Positions 37,863 through 50,300 of a stretch of DNA of 64,000 nucleotides are shown here, in pieces. Each line of letters begins with the position of its first letter. Positions within the stretch are counted from its first letter, which is position 1. Source of the stretch: Acanthosoma haemorrhoidale (Eukaryota; Arthropoda; Insecta; Hemiptera; Acanthosomatidae); assembly GCA_930367205.1 (NCBI GenBank), contig OV884015.1, forward strand, positions 35,269,288 to 35,333,287. The letters are read 5' to 3'. The position numbers and the translations under genes were made by a program. A model generated the notes under the pieces. The model saw only the letters and a program-made list of their open reading frames with translations. It was not told the origin of the DNA and searched no databases.

Positions 37863-39984
37863 ATAAAGTTTGCCCTAGTCTATTATTCTGTAATGATATG
37901 TTTTATTACATTAATATTGTTATTCAGCAACGTAAATAAACATAAATTACAAAAACGTAAAGTAAATCATTAATTCTCACTTCTTCTCTAATGAAAAGAC
38001 AATGGAGTGAGTTTAAACAAATAAAGATGACATGTAACAAAGATTACCGAAAAGGATCTTTTATTAATTATTAAGAAGATTGGACAATGTATTGCATTAC
38101 TGAGGAAATAATTCATATATTTTCAGTATAGAGAAGACATATTACTGATTTTTACTACATTTCTTTTAGCTTAATTTATTTACGTACTCTAAGACTTTGA
38201 TCATCGCGGGTGTTTTATAGAATGGTTACCACGATGAGTGGAGATACTAAATATCCTGGGTTGGAAAGTCTCAAACAATGTATGAATAGTTTAAGGTTTT
38301 ATGATTGAAGTTATAGTTATATTACATTTTACATAAATTTGACATTTAGGCAGATATTAAAATTAAAAATAAGAACAACTAGGGAAAATCCAAGAGACAG
38401 GTAATACAGAAAAGAAATTGAACTAATAACTGCGCTTCAATGATATTTCTGGTGTATAATTTTAAAACGAACGAGATCGAATTTGGATTAATTCTGAAAA
38501 TGATACCAAATATACATATAGAATTAAAAATAAACCTGGTATAATGAGTAACATAAAATCGTGACACGATTTTTCTTATCTCTTATGTGTATATATAAGA
38601 GTATATTTGAGTTATATTGAATCCAATTATTGCTGTTAGGGTATTGCGGTAAATTTTCGAGTTAATATTAGCATAATGCGAGTTTGACAGTGCCCATGTC
38701 TGGTCATTAGAGGCCCAATATTGGTAGGTGTTGCCGTCCTAAATCAACTGTTGCCCACGGAAACATCATGTGTTAATAATGAAGCTACACTTAAGAAAAT
38801 TTGTGCATGTCTATAGTTTTACTATAATAAGTTTAACAAGGGACTCATAGAAAATATAATATGCTTAAGAAGTTGACACGCTTGTAGTCCAGGTAAACTA
38901 CAATCGTTCGGTACCATGAAATTCTTTTTATTTTACTTTACGTTATTAAAATTATTGGTTGTGGCATTCTTCCCATAATTCGATTTATATAATTCGAGGG
39001 TGCAATTCGATTTTTATAACTGGATGATTGTACTTATCCAGCCGTTCTATCATTGTACACTTAATTTCCTAGTAGCAAATATGGCCACCAAGTACAGTCC
39101 ATCGCCTTTTTAGTGACCAGCCATCGTTGAATATCAAAATAAAATCTTGGGTCAACACAAAAGAATGTATACAACAAAAACTTATAGTATGTATGACAGC
39201 CACAAAATCCTATTAAGTGTACAGGAATTTTCATGCATAAAAATTATGTTTATGAAGCTATTAAAACTATATAAAGCATTCTAGAATAATTTCTTATGTG
39301 CCATCAATTAAGTAGTTCATAAGAATCAATATATATCTCTCCCTGGAGGAGGGAATATTATCGTCATAAACAAACTCTTTAAAAGGGTTAACTTGCCCGT
39401 TAAAATACTACTGTGAGCTGTTGACACGACTTCCCACCACCTTGCAGAACACCGTGAATCATACAAACCCGTTACAACAAATATCATCCATTATCTAGGG
39501 ATGACTTTTGACCTCAGCCGCTCTTTGATGCCTTATTTTAAGTTTATTAAGTGTCAACTGTTATCAAGCTGTGGACCCACTTATAACACCTAGCAACCAT
39601 GGGAAGCAGACAAAACAACCTTGTTGCGGTATTACAGGAGTTTAGTACTCTCTCACTAAGGGCCTATTGTCTATATCTATTGTCCATAAATTAATCATTT
39701 AATTTACCAATTATCGATTTGAATGCACGTGATTTTCTTTATATGGGCTGTTCCCGGAGGTACTGCCTGTGTGTGGCCCGGTGCCTGGGGTGTCAGCACT
39801 CCGTCATCCCCCTCCTCCCAAAAAATTCAGACGTGAGAAAGCAAAATTTCACCAAAATTACCACAACCAATCCCATCCACTAAATTTATTTTTTCCTATT
39901 ACCTTCCACCTTCTACTCATAGCCTAATTTCACTCAGCCCCAGTTGCTCTTTATATATCTAATTTTTGAAAATCCTTTATTGTG
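37863..39984. other. AT-rich DNA, no gene recognised
   Basis: A small GC-rich patch at 39750-39830 carries no recognised motif. No other feature is supported. Confidence 0.4.
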
Positions 39985-40520
39985 CAATAATTACAATCTG
40001 CCTTTTATAAGGCAATAATAATACAGATAAATGATCTCATTCATATCTTTCATCATTCACTCGCTCATTCATACAATAGGACATGATTGGAGAAACTGGC
40101 CATTGCCAGGACTCCCAATGTCACGCGATTATAGCAGATCACGAGGCCACTGCCGTTTCAGTCTCCGAGGAGGATTATAGGGATGAGTGGCGCAGTGCAA
40201 AGACTGTGCTACAGGATTAGGGTGGTTGGAAAGGCTACTGTGGAATTTCATAAACTTGGAAGGGATGAGTTCTAGAATGTAGGGTATATTAAGGTCGTTA
40301 TGAAGGGTTTTGTTGCTGACATAATAAAGGGCATTTACTATTGTTATCAGGACTTTTGATTGAAAGGATTGGATACGCTTGATGTTCGACTTTTTTGCTG
40401 TCCCCGATAGCTTTAACAATTTAAGGGTTTAAGTATAACTTTGTAGATTAGTAGTTTATTTTCTATTGAGAGATGGGATGTCCTTCGAAGTAGTCTGTAT
40501 AGTTGGCCAAAGCGTCTATA
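39985..40520 (-). mobile_element. Truncated Jockey-family LINE, C-terminus of ORF2 and 3'UTR
   Basis: The 3'UTR block (CATTCACTCGCTCATTCATAC at 40059-40078 and the terminal ACAATCTGCC near 39990) is followed by a 96-codon open frame on the minus strand, 40129-40419. That frame covers LSGTAKKSNIKRIQSFQSKV, TIVNALYYVSNKTLHNDLNI and NPPRRLKRQWPRDLL. It is the Jockey ORF2 C-terminal region, ending at the natural stop. The copy is 5' truncated near 40520 and lacks the 3'UTR section found at 56160-56300. It is better preserved than the 10-kb copy. Confidence 0.8.
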
Positions 40521-43500
40521 TATATCAACGATCTCTATTATATCACCCATCCCGAAACTCCTTCAACATAAAAATCCAGAGTCAAGCCATGGTTTTTACT
40601 TGTCCAAAATTTCATAAACGTCAGCATTAAAAAGACACATCTGTGGTCTTAGGATTCACTGATAACTCTGAACACAGAAATTGGAAAAACTCGCCTCACC
40701 AACTAACATGTGATATCATGGAGGTTCCACTACTATGGAGGAGAGCTTACCATTGTCCATATTGTCACAGAATGTCTTCAACACCACGTCACCGAGGACT
40801 TTTAATACCGACATCGACGAACTGCTAATCGGGGACTCTTTCAAAGAGTTCTAATTTGTCAGGGACTATTGACTAATGAGTAAATTTTGATTTGTGTGTC
40901 TGTAAATAACTGTTGACTATTCACTCATCATGTAATAGAAATTTCGACATCATTGGCTCTCGTGGTTGGACTTTCCTAAAAACAAATAATAATTTTTTTT
41001 TATTATTTTAGTGTAAATAATAAAATAATAATAATATTTCTTAACATTAGTAGGATAATGTAATTATTTATACATAAAAACAAATGTACAGTTAGATTAA
41101 TCTCAGTTAGTGTACATTTGAGAGAAAAAAAGAGAGAGAGAGAGAGACATAGACAAACCCCCCCCCCTCCGGGAGAAAGGTCTGTGGTAAGTTACGGCGA
41201 CGTTTCCTTGTAAGTAATTCCCACATTTTGTGAGTCTATCTCCAGCTTAAAAGGCATCATACTCGGAATGTGTGAAACGCTTTTTCGGCTTTTGTCACGC
41301 TTCTCTTCCTTAGCCTTTGCGAAGATGGCTGAAGTCTGTGCCTTGCCTCTTCTAACTTGCCCTGCTCCTTTCTCCTGCGTCCTTCCATTGCTTTGGTTCA
41401 GTTGTTGATTAAAAACATTTTTAAAAAACAGTGCAATATCCTAAGTTTTGTACTTTATTTTGCTATACTTTACCGTCAGGCCGTTTAAATACCATTAGGT
41501 AGGTTTTGCATTTAAAAAAAAAGCTCTAGATCTACATAAAGGACCTGCCTTTGTACTTACAGTTTACTATCTAAACTCTATCGTTGGGTTTGAATATCTG
41601 TCCTACTGTATAGACATAATCGGAGGATCCGGCAATTAGGTCTGAAGTCATTCTTTGTTTGTTTTGTTGGGTTTTAGGCTGTAAAACACTTAAGCCGCCA
41701 ACGACTACGGTTTTGTCACAATGCCTACTTGCATATTTTAAAATCTGTTTAAAGTGGAACTCAATATCAATATCACAGCGTCTTAGAAAGCATTAAATTA
41801 GATCATCACAATCAATAATGATTCCTGCTAATTTTTCGAAGAGATCTTCTTAAATCAAAACTTAACAGTTCTTTTTTTCCACAACGAATCGCAAAAACTT
41901 TTCCGAAACTGCATATTGACTAAAATCACAGACATGAAATTTAATATTAAGAGATGTAACTTGTAAGTTGAACATCATTCTGTGACATCCTGGCCATATT
42001 GTATTTAGTGCTGCTATGTGGAGTCTAATGTTCTCTAAAATCTGAGTGATAACGTGGAAGGGGTGTGCGATTAACTCCAAATACTTAGGGCAGTTAACCG
42101 TTTGGTTAGCGTCAGTTTTTCTGGTGATCTGTTCTTACTTGTATAAAATATTCACCTTACTAAATGCCACCATAGGCCATGTATCTCAGACTTGTCTATG
42201 TAGTTTTGATATCATTACATTATAAACTTAATGAGAATAATATGTGATTTAATTATATATGACGATTTGTGTGGATAGATAAATGAATATAATTTTGTCT
42301 GACATGTATGACGGAATAAAGCGCTTAGTAGGACACTCCATCTTGAACGCCTTCTACTTGGAGCAATCGTAGGTTTAGTAGTCAAGACAATAAACTGTAA
42401 ACAAACTAAAATCTATTGTTTATTTATCAAGGGTCAACTCACAACCAACAATCACTCAAAAGAAAAAATAGTTGCCAGCTGTTCGTATACAACAGAATTT
42501 TTGTGGCAACATTGTTGTTGCATTAAGTCTTTTGAACTTCAATACTATCATTAATCGTATTAAAAAAAAAATAATTACGATAGTTATGTATGTTTTATAG
42601 TTATGTATAACTAGAGAGTGAGACTGGTGGAGTTGTTAACAGTGCATCACATCCAGAGATCCCGCACTCCCTTAGTCAGTCTGGCAGAAATTTTAACCAG
42701 AACACGATAGTAAAAAATAATATAATTATATATGTAATTAAAAGTGGCTAAGCTAACAAGCTACACATTACGTACAGAAAAAAAGTCTGCACAGAATTAT
42801 CTTTCAATATTTTTGTCTGTGAAGTATTTTTTTCTCTCTACAGCTGTTCAGACATTTCTACAAGTACAAGACCTACAAGACAACAAATAATAAATCAAAT
42901 TTTGGACGGTAGTTGAGTGCGGACTGATGCCAATACAACTAATGGACGATCTGTTAGTTTTCTTTCTTGGCAATAAGTGAGTTGCAATATGGCCTATTCG
43001 AATAGTTAGTACACGTTGCAGCGGCAATCAGCATGCCTAATGCGTCTCCTCAAGCTACACCGCTAACTGCGCCCTATCAGTATTCTGCTTGAGGATCATC
43101 TCGGCTAGCAACTGTTGGTCAATGGAGGATGCAAACAAATTATCAATGAGCCTAGCAACAGTAATAAATATATTATATAATATTATAATTTAAAATAAAG
43201 TTCCAATTACATATCACAGCCCTTAGAAGACAGAAGGATCTAGATATTTATTGACAGTTCCTTAAACAACGGTAATACCAGGGATCTTAATTGTTTATTT
43301 TCCTGATCCAACTACCCTATTTTTCCTCCCAGAACACATCGCCTACCATGGAACGACCCAGGGGACAAAATAGTACTTATTTGAGGAAAGGATTTATAGG
43401 CGCATACGTACACTATCGATTTAAAACAACACAAGTCTGGCACCTCTGAAAGACACCTTCTCAAAATGTACGCAATCGATGATGAACGACACATTTGTGG

Positions 43501-45265
43501 ATCATCTATTACGGATACTTACTAAATAGAAAAGTCCAGCCGTTTCGAGTGTCCACTTTTCCGCCAAATAAAAATATATACATATTTACGTTTAAACGGA
43601 TTTTTATTCTCAAAAATATTTTTTTTATTGAAAAAATAGTGATAAAACAAATTTCACGGATGAGCACATTTTTTACATTAGCCGATTCCGTAGGAAAGAG
43701 CCCTACATTCAACTTACGAAAACATTCAAATTCAAATAGTTAATCAGCAACAGTATGTCTAAGATTACTGTTGTACAATTAATCAATCTGAATTTACAAC
43801 GTCTCAAAATACACTGATGGTGTATAGTTATTATACACTAACAGGGAGTATGGACGCACAAATAAAATATGGAAAAAAATAGGGGTTGAAATATTTTTCA
43901 AGCAATATATCAGAAGATATTTAAGATTTGTGTTCTTGTATTTTATCTTCGTGGTTAAGGACACAGTATATGTTTTTCCTTCATATCCCCTTGTTATTAA
44001 AAATTGTGGAATTCAATATAGATTTTATATAAATGAATCTATTTAGAATAGGTCAATATTATATGTCCTATAGCCAAGCTACATTTCATACAGTTTCTAA
44101 CAATTTTACACTGTGATTTGCGATTGTTACAAAGATATAATGTACATTATACATTCATTGTCTATGCATTTTTAAAAAGTGATGGGGATCACCTTATGAA
44201 TCATAAAACTAACTTACATCTAACAAACAAATTCTTAACCTAAAGGACCCAGTATAGGTATAAGTCGTTGAAGTCAATTTCAATTGGCTTTGTTCTCGTC
44301 AGTAGTATAGCCATTAAATTTTTTTCAATTAAGAATTTTTATTTACCAAGATGGTTCAACAAATAAAATGCAATATTTTTTACAATTATTTAAAAAGTAT
44401 TTGAGAAAGTTATAAGTAATTCCAAAGGTATCTCTGAACATTGTTCCTTCAATTTCTAATTCCTTGTATCTTGTAAACATTTAAAAAAATACAATTTAAT
44501 TCGTAATTAATCCAAAAAAATAATGTTAGTATAGACTTTAAAGATTGATTATGATATTTATTAATTTATGTATTTGTTTTAATTAAATTTTATAGTGTAG
44601 GAGTTTTATAACCGCTACATTTTTCACATGTTTTGATTAAAAAGTCAAGAAAGGGTACTATTTTGGCCCAATTGCCAATGCATATATATTTATATAACCA
44701 ATATTATACTTCACAAAAATAAAGTTAAAAATATAAATTATAAGAGTTTTCGTTTCTGCACCCCACCTATACTTGAAAGGCTTGTTTTGTTTTTATCAAG
44801 AGAAGTATAGTCCAATTATAAATCGTCTTAAAATAATCATCTTAGAAAGTTTCAACTTGAATATGACTTAGTTGTGTTGTTATTTCAAGCTTGAGATAAG
44901 CAACTTTGTTCAGTCTCGGGTCTAGGATTATTTATAGAGGTTGGGTGAATCCCGGGAGGGACTTCCCGTCTCAGGGTTGAGAAACATCCACCGCCCAGGC
45001 AGGAAATAAGACATGTCCCATAACATCTCGTGGTCAGAGCTCGGAAGAGTATTCTGGATGGAATTTCGTATAAAGAAACAAATTTTTTAAACAGCAATGA
45101 TACTACAAAATAAATAAAGACAAATTTTAAGTTTAAACTGGTTTCACCATCTTCGCGAATTTCTATTCACTCCTACATAGTTACAGGATCTCTCAGCAAT
45201 TCCAATTTTCTGGGTATGTGTAGTGAACAATATGTCTGTTATGATTAAATTAATAAAAAACCACT
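40521..45265. other. AT-rich DNA, no gene recognised
   Basis: A GA microsatellite lies at 41131-41147. A moderately GC-rich patch at 44900-45070 resembles a decayed dispersed repeat (see 28310-28480). No gene or intact element was recognised. Confidence 0.4.
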
Positions 45266-46171
45266 TGTCGGGTCGTCACGAGGGGGGTGCCTAGTTACCC
45301 TAGCCCTGGTGACGAAGGGAGGGTTGCTTGAGTTTATAACCTGGACAATCGTTTCATGACGGCTTTACTATCTGACTCCATTTTTGATAGGTATGTGCCC
45401 CGACAATGCACTATTTTCAGGAGAAGAGGTATAGGGTAGGTAGTTTGTGTGGTCTTGGAATGACCACGAATTCACACTCGATATCTGAGGGTAGGCGAAA
45501 TCCGTCCGGATCCCAAAGGTGAGTGTGAACCGGAGAGAGGCAGACTGGACCACCGTGGAGAACACTGCTTGGTAAGTTTGCAGGGCCACGACAACCGTTG
45601 TCCACTAGCGAGAGATCTCTCCCAAAGAGGTGCTAGATTTAGTGAGACGAAGGCAGAAATTCCCACTAGGAAGGTGTGGGGTCTGACAGCGCCGGACTAA
45701 ATCGTAGTGAGGTGAGGAGAGAAAGAGATGCAGAGATTTTTCATAAAGAAGAAGCCAAGTTTCAGAGGTTCAAGCAGAGCAGCCACGAGCCAGTTATAGA
45801 TCCCAGGAGAATGATATACAGGCCCCAAACCGCCGGTCTTAAATACCCAGCTGGCTTCGTCAGTAGCCAATAAGGACTGTTTTTATAGTACCCCATGAGG
45901 TTTGAGTATGTGGTTTCCTTTGTTCTCTGACGCTGCGGAGGCAAGCGCCAGAGACGTGAGCCCGGAAGGGTCTCTCGGCAGCTTGGGTCTAGTACCTGCC
46001 CTGGCAGCTGGTGTCCCAGCTCATATTACTAATTAGCTCCTAGCAGCATGTTTTATTGTTTACCATATTTACAATGATTTATATTTTGGTAATGTTATTT
46101 ACATTTGTTTACAATATATATATACAATAGAGTATAGGGTGATTTATCTTATGTAGTTAGCAGTCGCTACA
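45266..46171. mobile_element. Solo LTR (906 bp) of an LTR retrotransposon
   Basis: The segment starts TGTCGGGTCGTCAC and ends AGCAGTCGCTACA, has the canonical TG...CA ends, and is flanked by a perfect 5-bp duplication CCACT (45261-45265 and 46172-46176). The first 150 bp and last 110 bp match the element at 46631-47320. No internal gag or pol lies between matching LTRs, so this is a solo LTR left by LTR-LTR recombination. A 5-bp duplication fits Gypsy or BEL/Pao elements. Transcription orientation is not established. Confidence 0.9.
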
Positions 46172-46630
46172 CCACTAATGACATTTGGAAGGATGCAAAA
46201 GTTGATAACTAAACGATTCGTATAATGTCCTTCCAAAATGTATTAATTAATAATTTGTTACCAGGTTTCGGACTGATAAGCTAATAATAAAATATAGAAG
46301 GATATTATACACATCTTTTATCCAGAACCACCAACTTTTGCATCCTTCGATATATTATATATTACTGACGATTATAAATAGTGCAAGAATCCCTAAAGAA
46401 GATTCTATAAAACAATAGAATAGAACACTATGTCATATTGGCTATTGTGAACGAGCATGTTGAGGAAGCCAAAATTTTAAATGTTGCCTGAGGAATACAA
46501 TGAAGTAATTGTCAATAGATTCGTTTGTAGAATCTATATTTTGTACATATATAAATTTGTAACAAGGGTATATGGAGAAAAATTCATGAGTAAAATAAAT
46601 TTATTTTTAAAAATGATTACATAAAATATA

Positions 46631-47320
46631 TGTCGGGTCGTCACTAGGGAGGTGCCTGATCACCCTAGCCCTGGTGACAAGTGCGGATTGTTCGAGTTTA
46701 TAACATAGACAATCGTTCCATGACGGCGTTACTATCTGACTCCATTTATGATAGGTATGTTCCCCGACAATGCACTATGTTCAAGTGAAGAGGTACAGAG
46801 GTTTCATAAAGAATTAGTCAAGTTTTCAGAGTTCCAGCGGAAACCAAGCAAGCGTCACGAGTAAAGGCCACGGAAGAGTCGCGAGAGAGACTAACTAACA
46901 GGGCCAGTAGCCCTGCCTTAGGTACCCTCATTACTTCCTGCTGGGAGGCGGAAAGGGTCTGATCCGGTGGCGGTTCACACGCACATCTGGGGCGAGGAAC
47001 GTGACCAGTAGTGAGACACGTGACCGCCGCCTCCTTACCCGATCCGGGGACAAGCCCTGGAGGTAGAGAGGCCCCCTGAAGGGTTGTTAAGTTTATGACT
47101 GCCAGCTGGTGACCCTTTCATGTATATGACTGTTTATGACTGCCAGCTGGTAACCACTTCTCGTGTGAATTAGTTGGCTTCCACCCTTTATTGCTTAACA
47201 CTTTTACAATGATTTACATTTTTTTCTAATACATTTAGTTCATGTTATTTTACTTTTGCTTACAATATATATGAAATAGAGAATAGGGGGATTTATCTTA
47301 TGTAGTTAGCGGTCGCTACA
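46631..47320. mobile_element. Second solo LTR (690 bp) of the same family
   Basis: It starts TGTCGGGTCGTCAC and ends AGCGGTCGCTACA, with a perfect 5-bp duplication ATATA at 46626-46630 and 47321-47325. It shares both ends with the LTR at 45266 but is 216 bp shorter, and the middle differs. A TGACTGCCAGCTGGT phrase is duplicated at 47096 and 47137. The different target duplications show two independent insertions and exclude a single full-length element. Confidence 0.9.
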
Positions 47321-50300
47321 ATATAATTTTAACTTTATCTGATTCTTGAGTAACTTGTCAAAAAATAAGATTAATTTAAGTCCGTTTCGTACCAATTTTT
47401 GCATGGACCAGCAAACTTCTAGGTTTGGTCGCAAAATTGAAATTGAACCACAGGGTAACGACTAGTAAAATTAAGAAAGTCAAAAGTTTGTATTTTGAAG
47501 GTTTTTTTTTTTTATTTAAGACTATCCGTCCCAAAATTATTTTGTGAATTAATTTATTTTCTGCTCGAATTTTTACTCATTCATTATACTTTGCCTTATA
47601 CCCCTTGGACCTAAAACATTTTTCGTTAAATACTAACTCTCTTTCTCATATGCATACATTAGATTTTTTTTCTTTGAACTGATTAATTGTAGAAACAATT
47701 GTATTTTCAATAATTCGAAATAGATTTGCTCGCCGTTAATTTCAATTGAATCAATTGTTGAATATTCAAATTTAGCTCATGAATGAGAAAATTATAAATT
47801 ATTTTTTTAACTTGGCCCCGATGAATTTAGTTAAAACTTGCATTAAGACTAGCTTTAGACATAAGAGACTAAATCAGCCTTCGTTAAGAGTCTTAAATCC
47901 TTTTACTTGACGAACGTAGTCCGCGAGACGAAAAAGTCGTGAAGGGATTCCCCTCTAAATCCTCTATTATCCGTTAATTAAATTGAAAGACTCAGTTGAT
48001 TCAGTCTTTCAATTACTCAAAATCTTGTCCCCCTTCCAGGTGTTGCTCAATGAAAAGCTTGCTAAAAAATGAAAGAAATGGCTAAACTGGGGCGTTAAAT
48101 ATTCTAAAAATATGTACTTTTCGAAATATAAATCTCATATGATTCTTATGATTATGATTCACATCTATTATCATTATCAGGGGGTTATGTGTTATTGAAT
48201 AAAGATTGGTGATTGTGTGTAACTTATTTTAATTGATATTATATTATTTGATATATGAAGTAATATTACACGTTCAAAGTTTATTAATATGTTAAATATA
48301 AAATCAAAAAAATATCGAGTTTTGATAATTTGAGTTATATGGTCCCAGCAATGGTCTTTGACAAGACAATTTTAAGAGGACTCCGTTATTGGTTGAGTCA
48401 ATACTATTAGGTCAAGAATTAGTATGTAAGTTAGTTTTAAGTTTGATCAAAAAGGTGAGTCCCATCACCTTTAGTAGTTAGTTCAGTCCAGTCACGTGTA
48501 ATGTGTATCATTATACTTGTTTATTCCGTTATTTAATTTTTATAAAATAACAAAACCTGTATATAATTAGCAGTAACATACTGTATAATGGTAGCGCTAC
48601 AGGAAATACAAAAATAATTTGTAGATAAATTCGCCTAAGGATCTATAATTGTATATAATTATCTGTAAATTTAAAGGCGCTCTGGAGAAAAAAAGAAGAG
48701 AAAAACAGTCAATACTCGTATCTGAGTCGGGCGCCACCCTTATAAATATTAAGCTAAGTAGAATTGCATCTCCATTTAAAACTTAGATTATTTCCATTAA
48801 ATTTAGATATTTTTATCTATTTGGTTTTTATTATAATTTATTTACATTAGGTATGACTTTTTCAGTAGTCTAATGTTTTTTAATGTGTGGTTTATACTTG
48901 CTTTTTTTTGCTTTTTAATGTTTAACTACAGATTTGATTATTGATGACTAATTTTTCAAATATTTTTAAACGTTTGTAAAATTTGTATTATATATTTATG
49001 TCTACCAAATGATATTGGCTTTTGTGTGAGAGGTTTTACGTTTTATATATACATGTGGTTTTACTAACAATGTACCTCGTTTGAGAGTTTGGTTTTGGGT
49101 TTTCGTTAGTTAATGTTTATGAAATGTAAATTTGTTTCTTAATTTAGGATATTTATAAATACTCGTTACAATATTATAATTTTTACCGGATGATTACGAC
49201 ACAAAAATAAAATACTCAGTATAATAGCGTTAAAAATATTACAGGGAGATGTTAGACTTTCATCAAATTTATTAATGGATAATCTAACTTCTGGCATCGC
49301 TCTTTCGTCATTCTGAACCGATATACCAACAAATTCATCCGCTTAATTATATATTCACTGCTAAAAATCAACCCCTAGTACAGTACTCTTATAGAAGTTA
49401 TAAACAATGTGCTTAAAATAAAGCAATTTATATACAATCCCGTACGGGGACAGTATTAATTCACGAAACATATTGAAGAAAACGGTATCTATATGCAAAT
49501 AAAAATGTGTTTACTAATAGTGGGCGGTGGTAGAAGAAAAAAAAATTGACCTATCAATTTAAAATTCAAATCAATTTCTCTATATTAATCACGACAGGAA
49601 AGCAATATTAATTTTCTTGACGTTCTCACGGAAAGACAAACAACCCTCCCAATACTCCAAGGGGAAAGGGGTAATCGATGGCGTCAAACCGACCTCCTAT
49701 CTCTTTTTAAAATTTTGTACTTTTTAAATATATATATACATGTATAATTGATAGGTGGTTCTTTATTTCACTTGTCCTAATTACGGCCCCATTTGTCTGC
49801 AGCAATAGAGTAATGGGATACTCCGTGTCATAGATATAGCTTATAGCTTGTAGGATACAAACTGATATAAGAATATTTCCATGTCTTATCTCATTTAATT
49901 GCATCCTAAGATACATGAGAATGACATTGAAGCTGCAGAAAAAGTTTGTATCACTATAGAGACGTCGAACACGCATCTGTTTACTAATACACTCCCCCCC
50001 CCCTGAATTTAAGCCTTCTCAAATCACACCTCAAAAGCTATTTAAGTCCTGATTTTTTCCTCATGTGTAAGTTTTTGAGCCAACAATGGAGTATATTTCC
50101 GGCCATTTTTAATACACTTTTTTATACTTTTTAACTAGTTACCTGTTTTTTTGAAGTATAAAAGACTTTTTGAATAGGAGGAATAGTTTGACATATAAAC
50201 GGGTGGTTTTCAGTATTTTTTCCAGAACATGGGACAACATTTTGTGAACGCCATCGCCGGAGTATTTTTCGTGAATTCGTACAGTAATAGCGCCATTACG

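Noticed and set aside
45266..47320. One full-length LTR retrotransposon with two LTRs
   Set aside because: The two LTRs have different 5-bp target duplications and only 459 bp without gag/pol lies between them, so they are independent solo LTRs.
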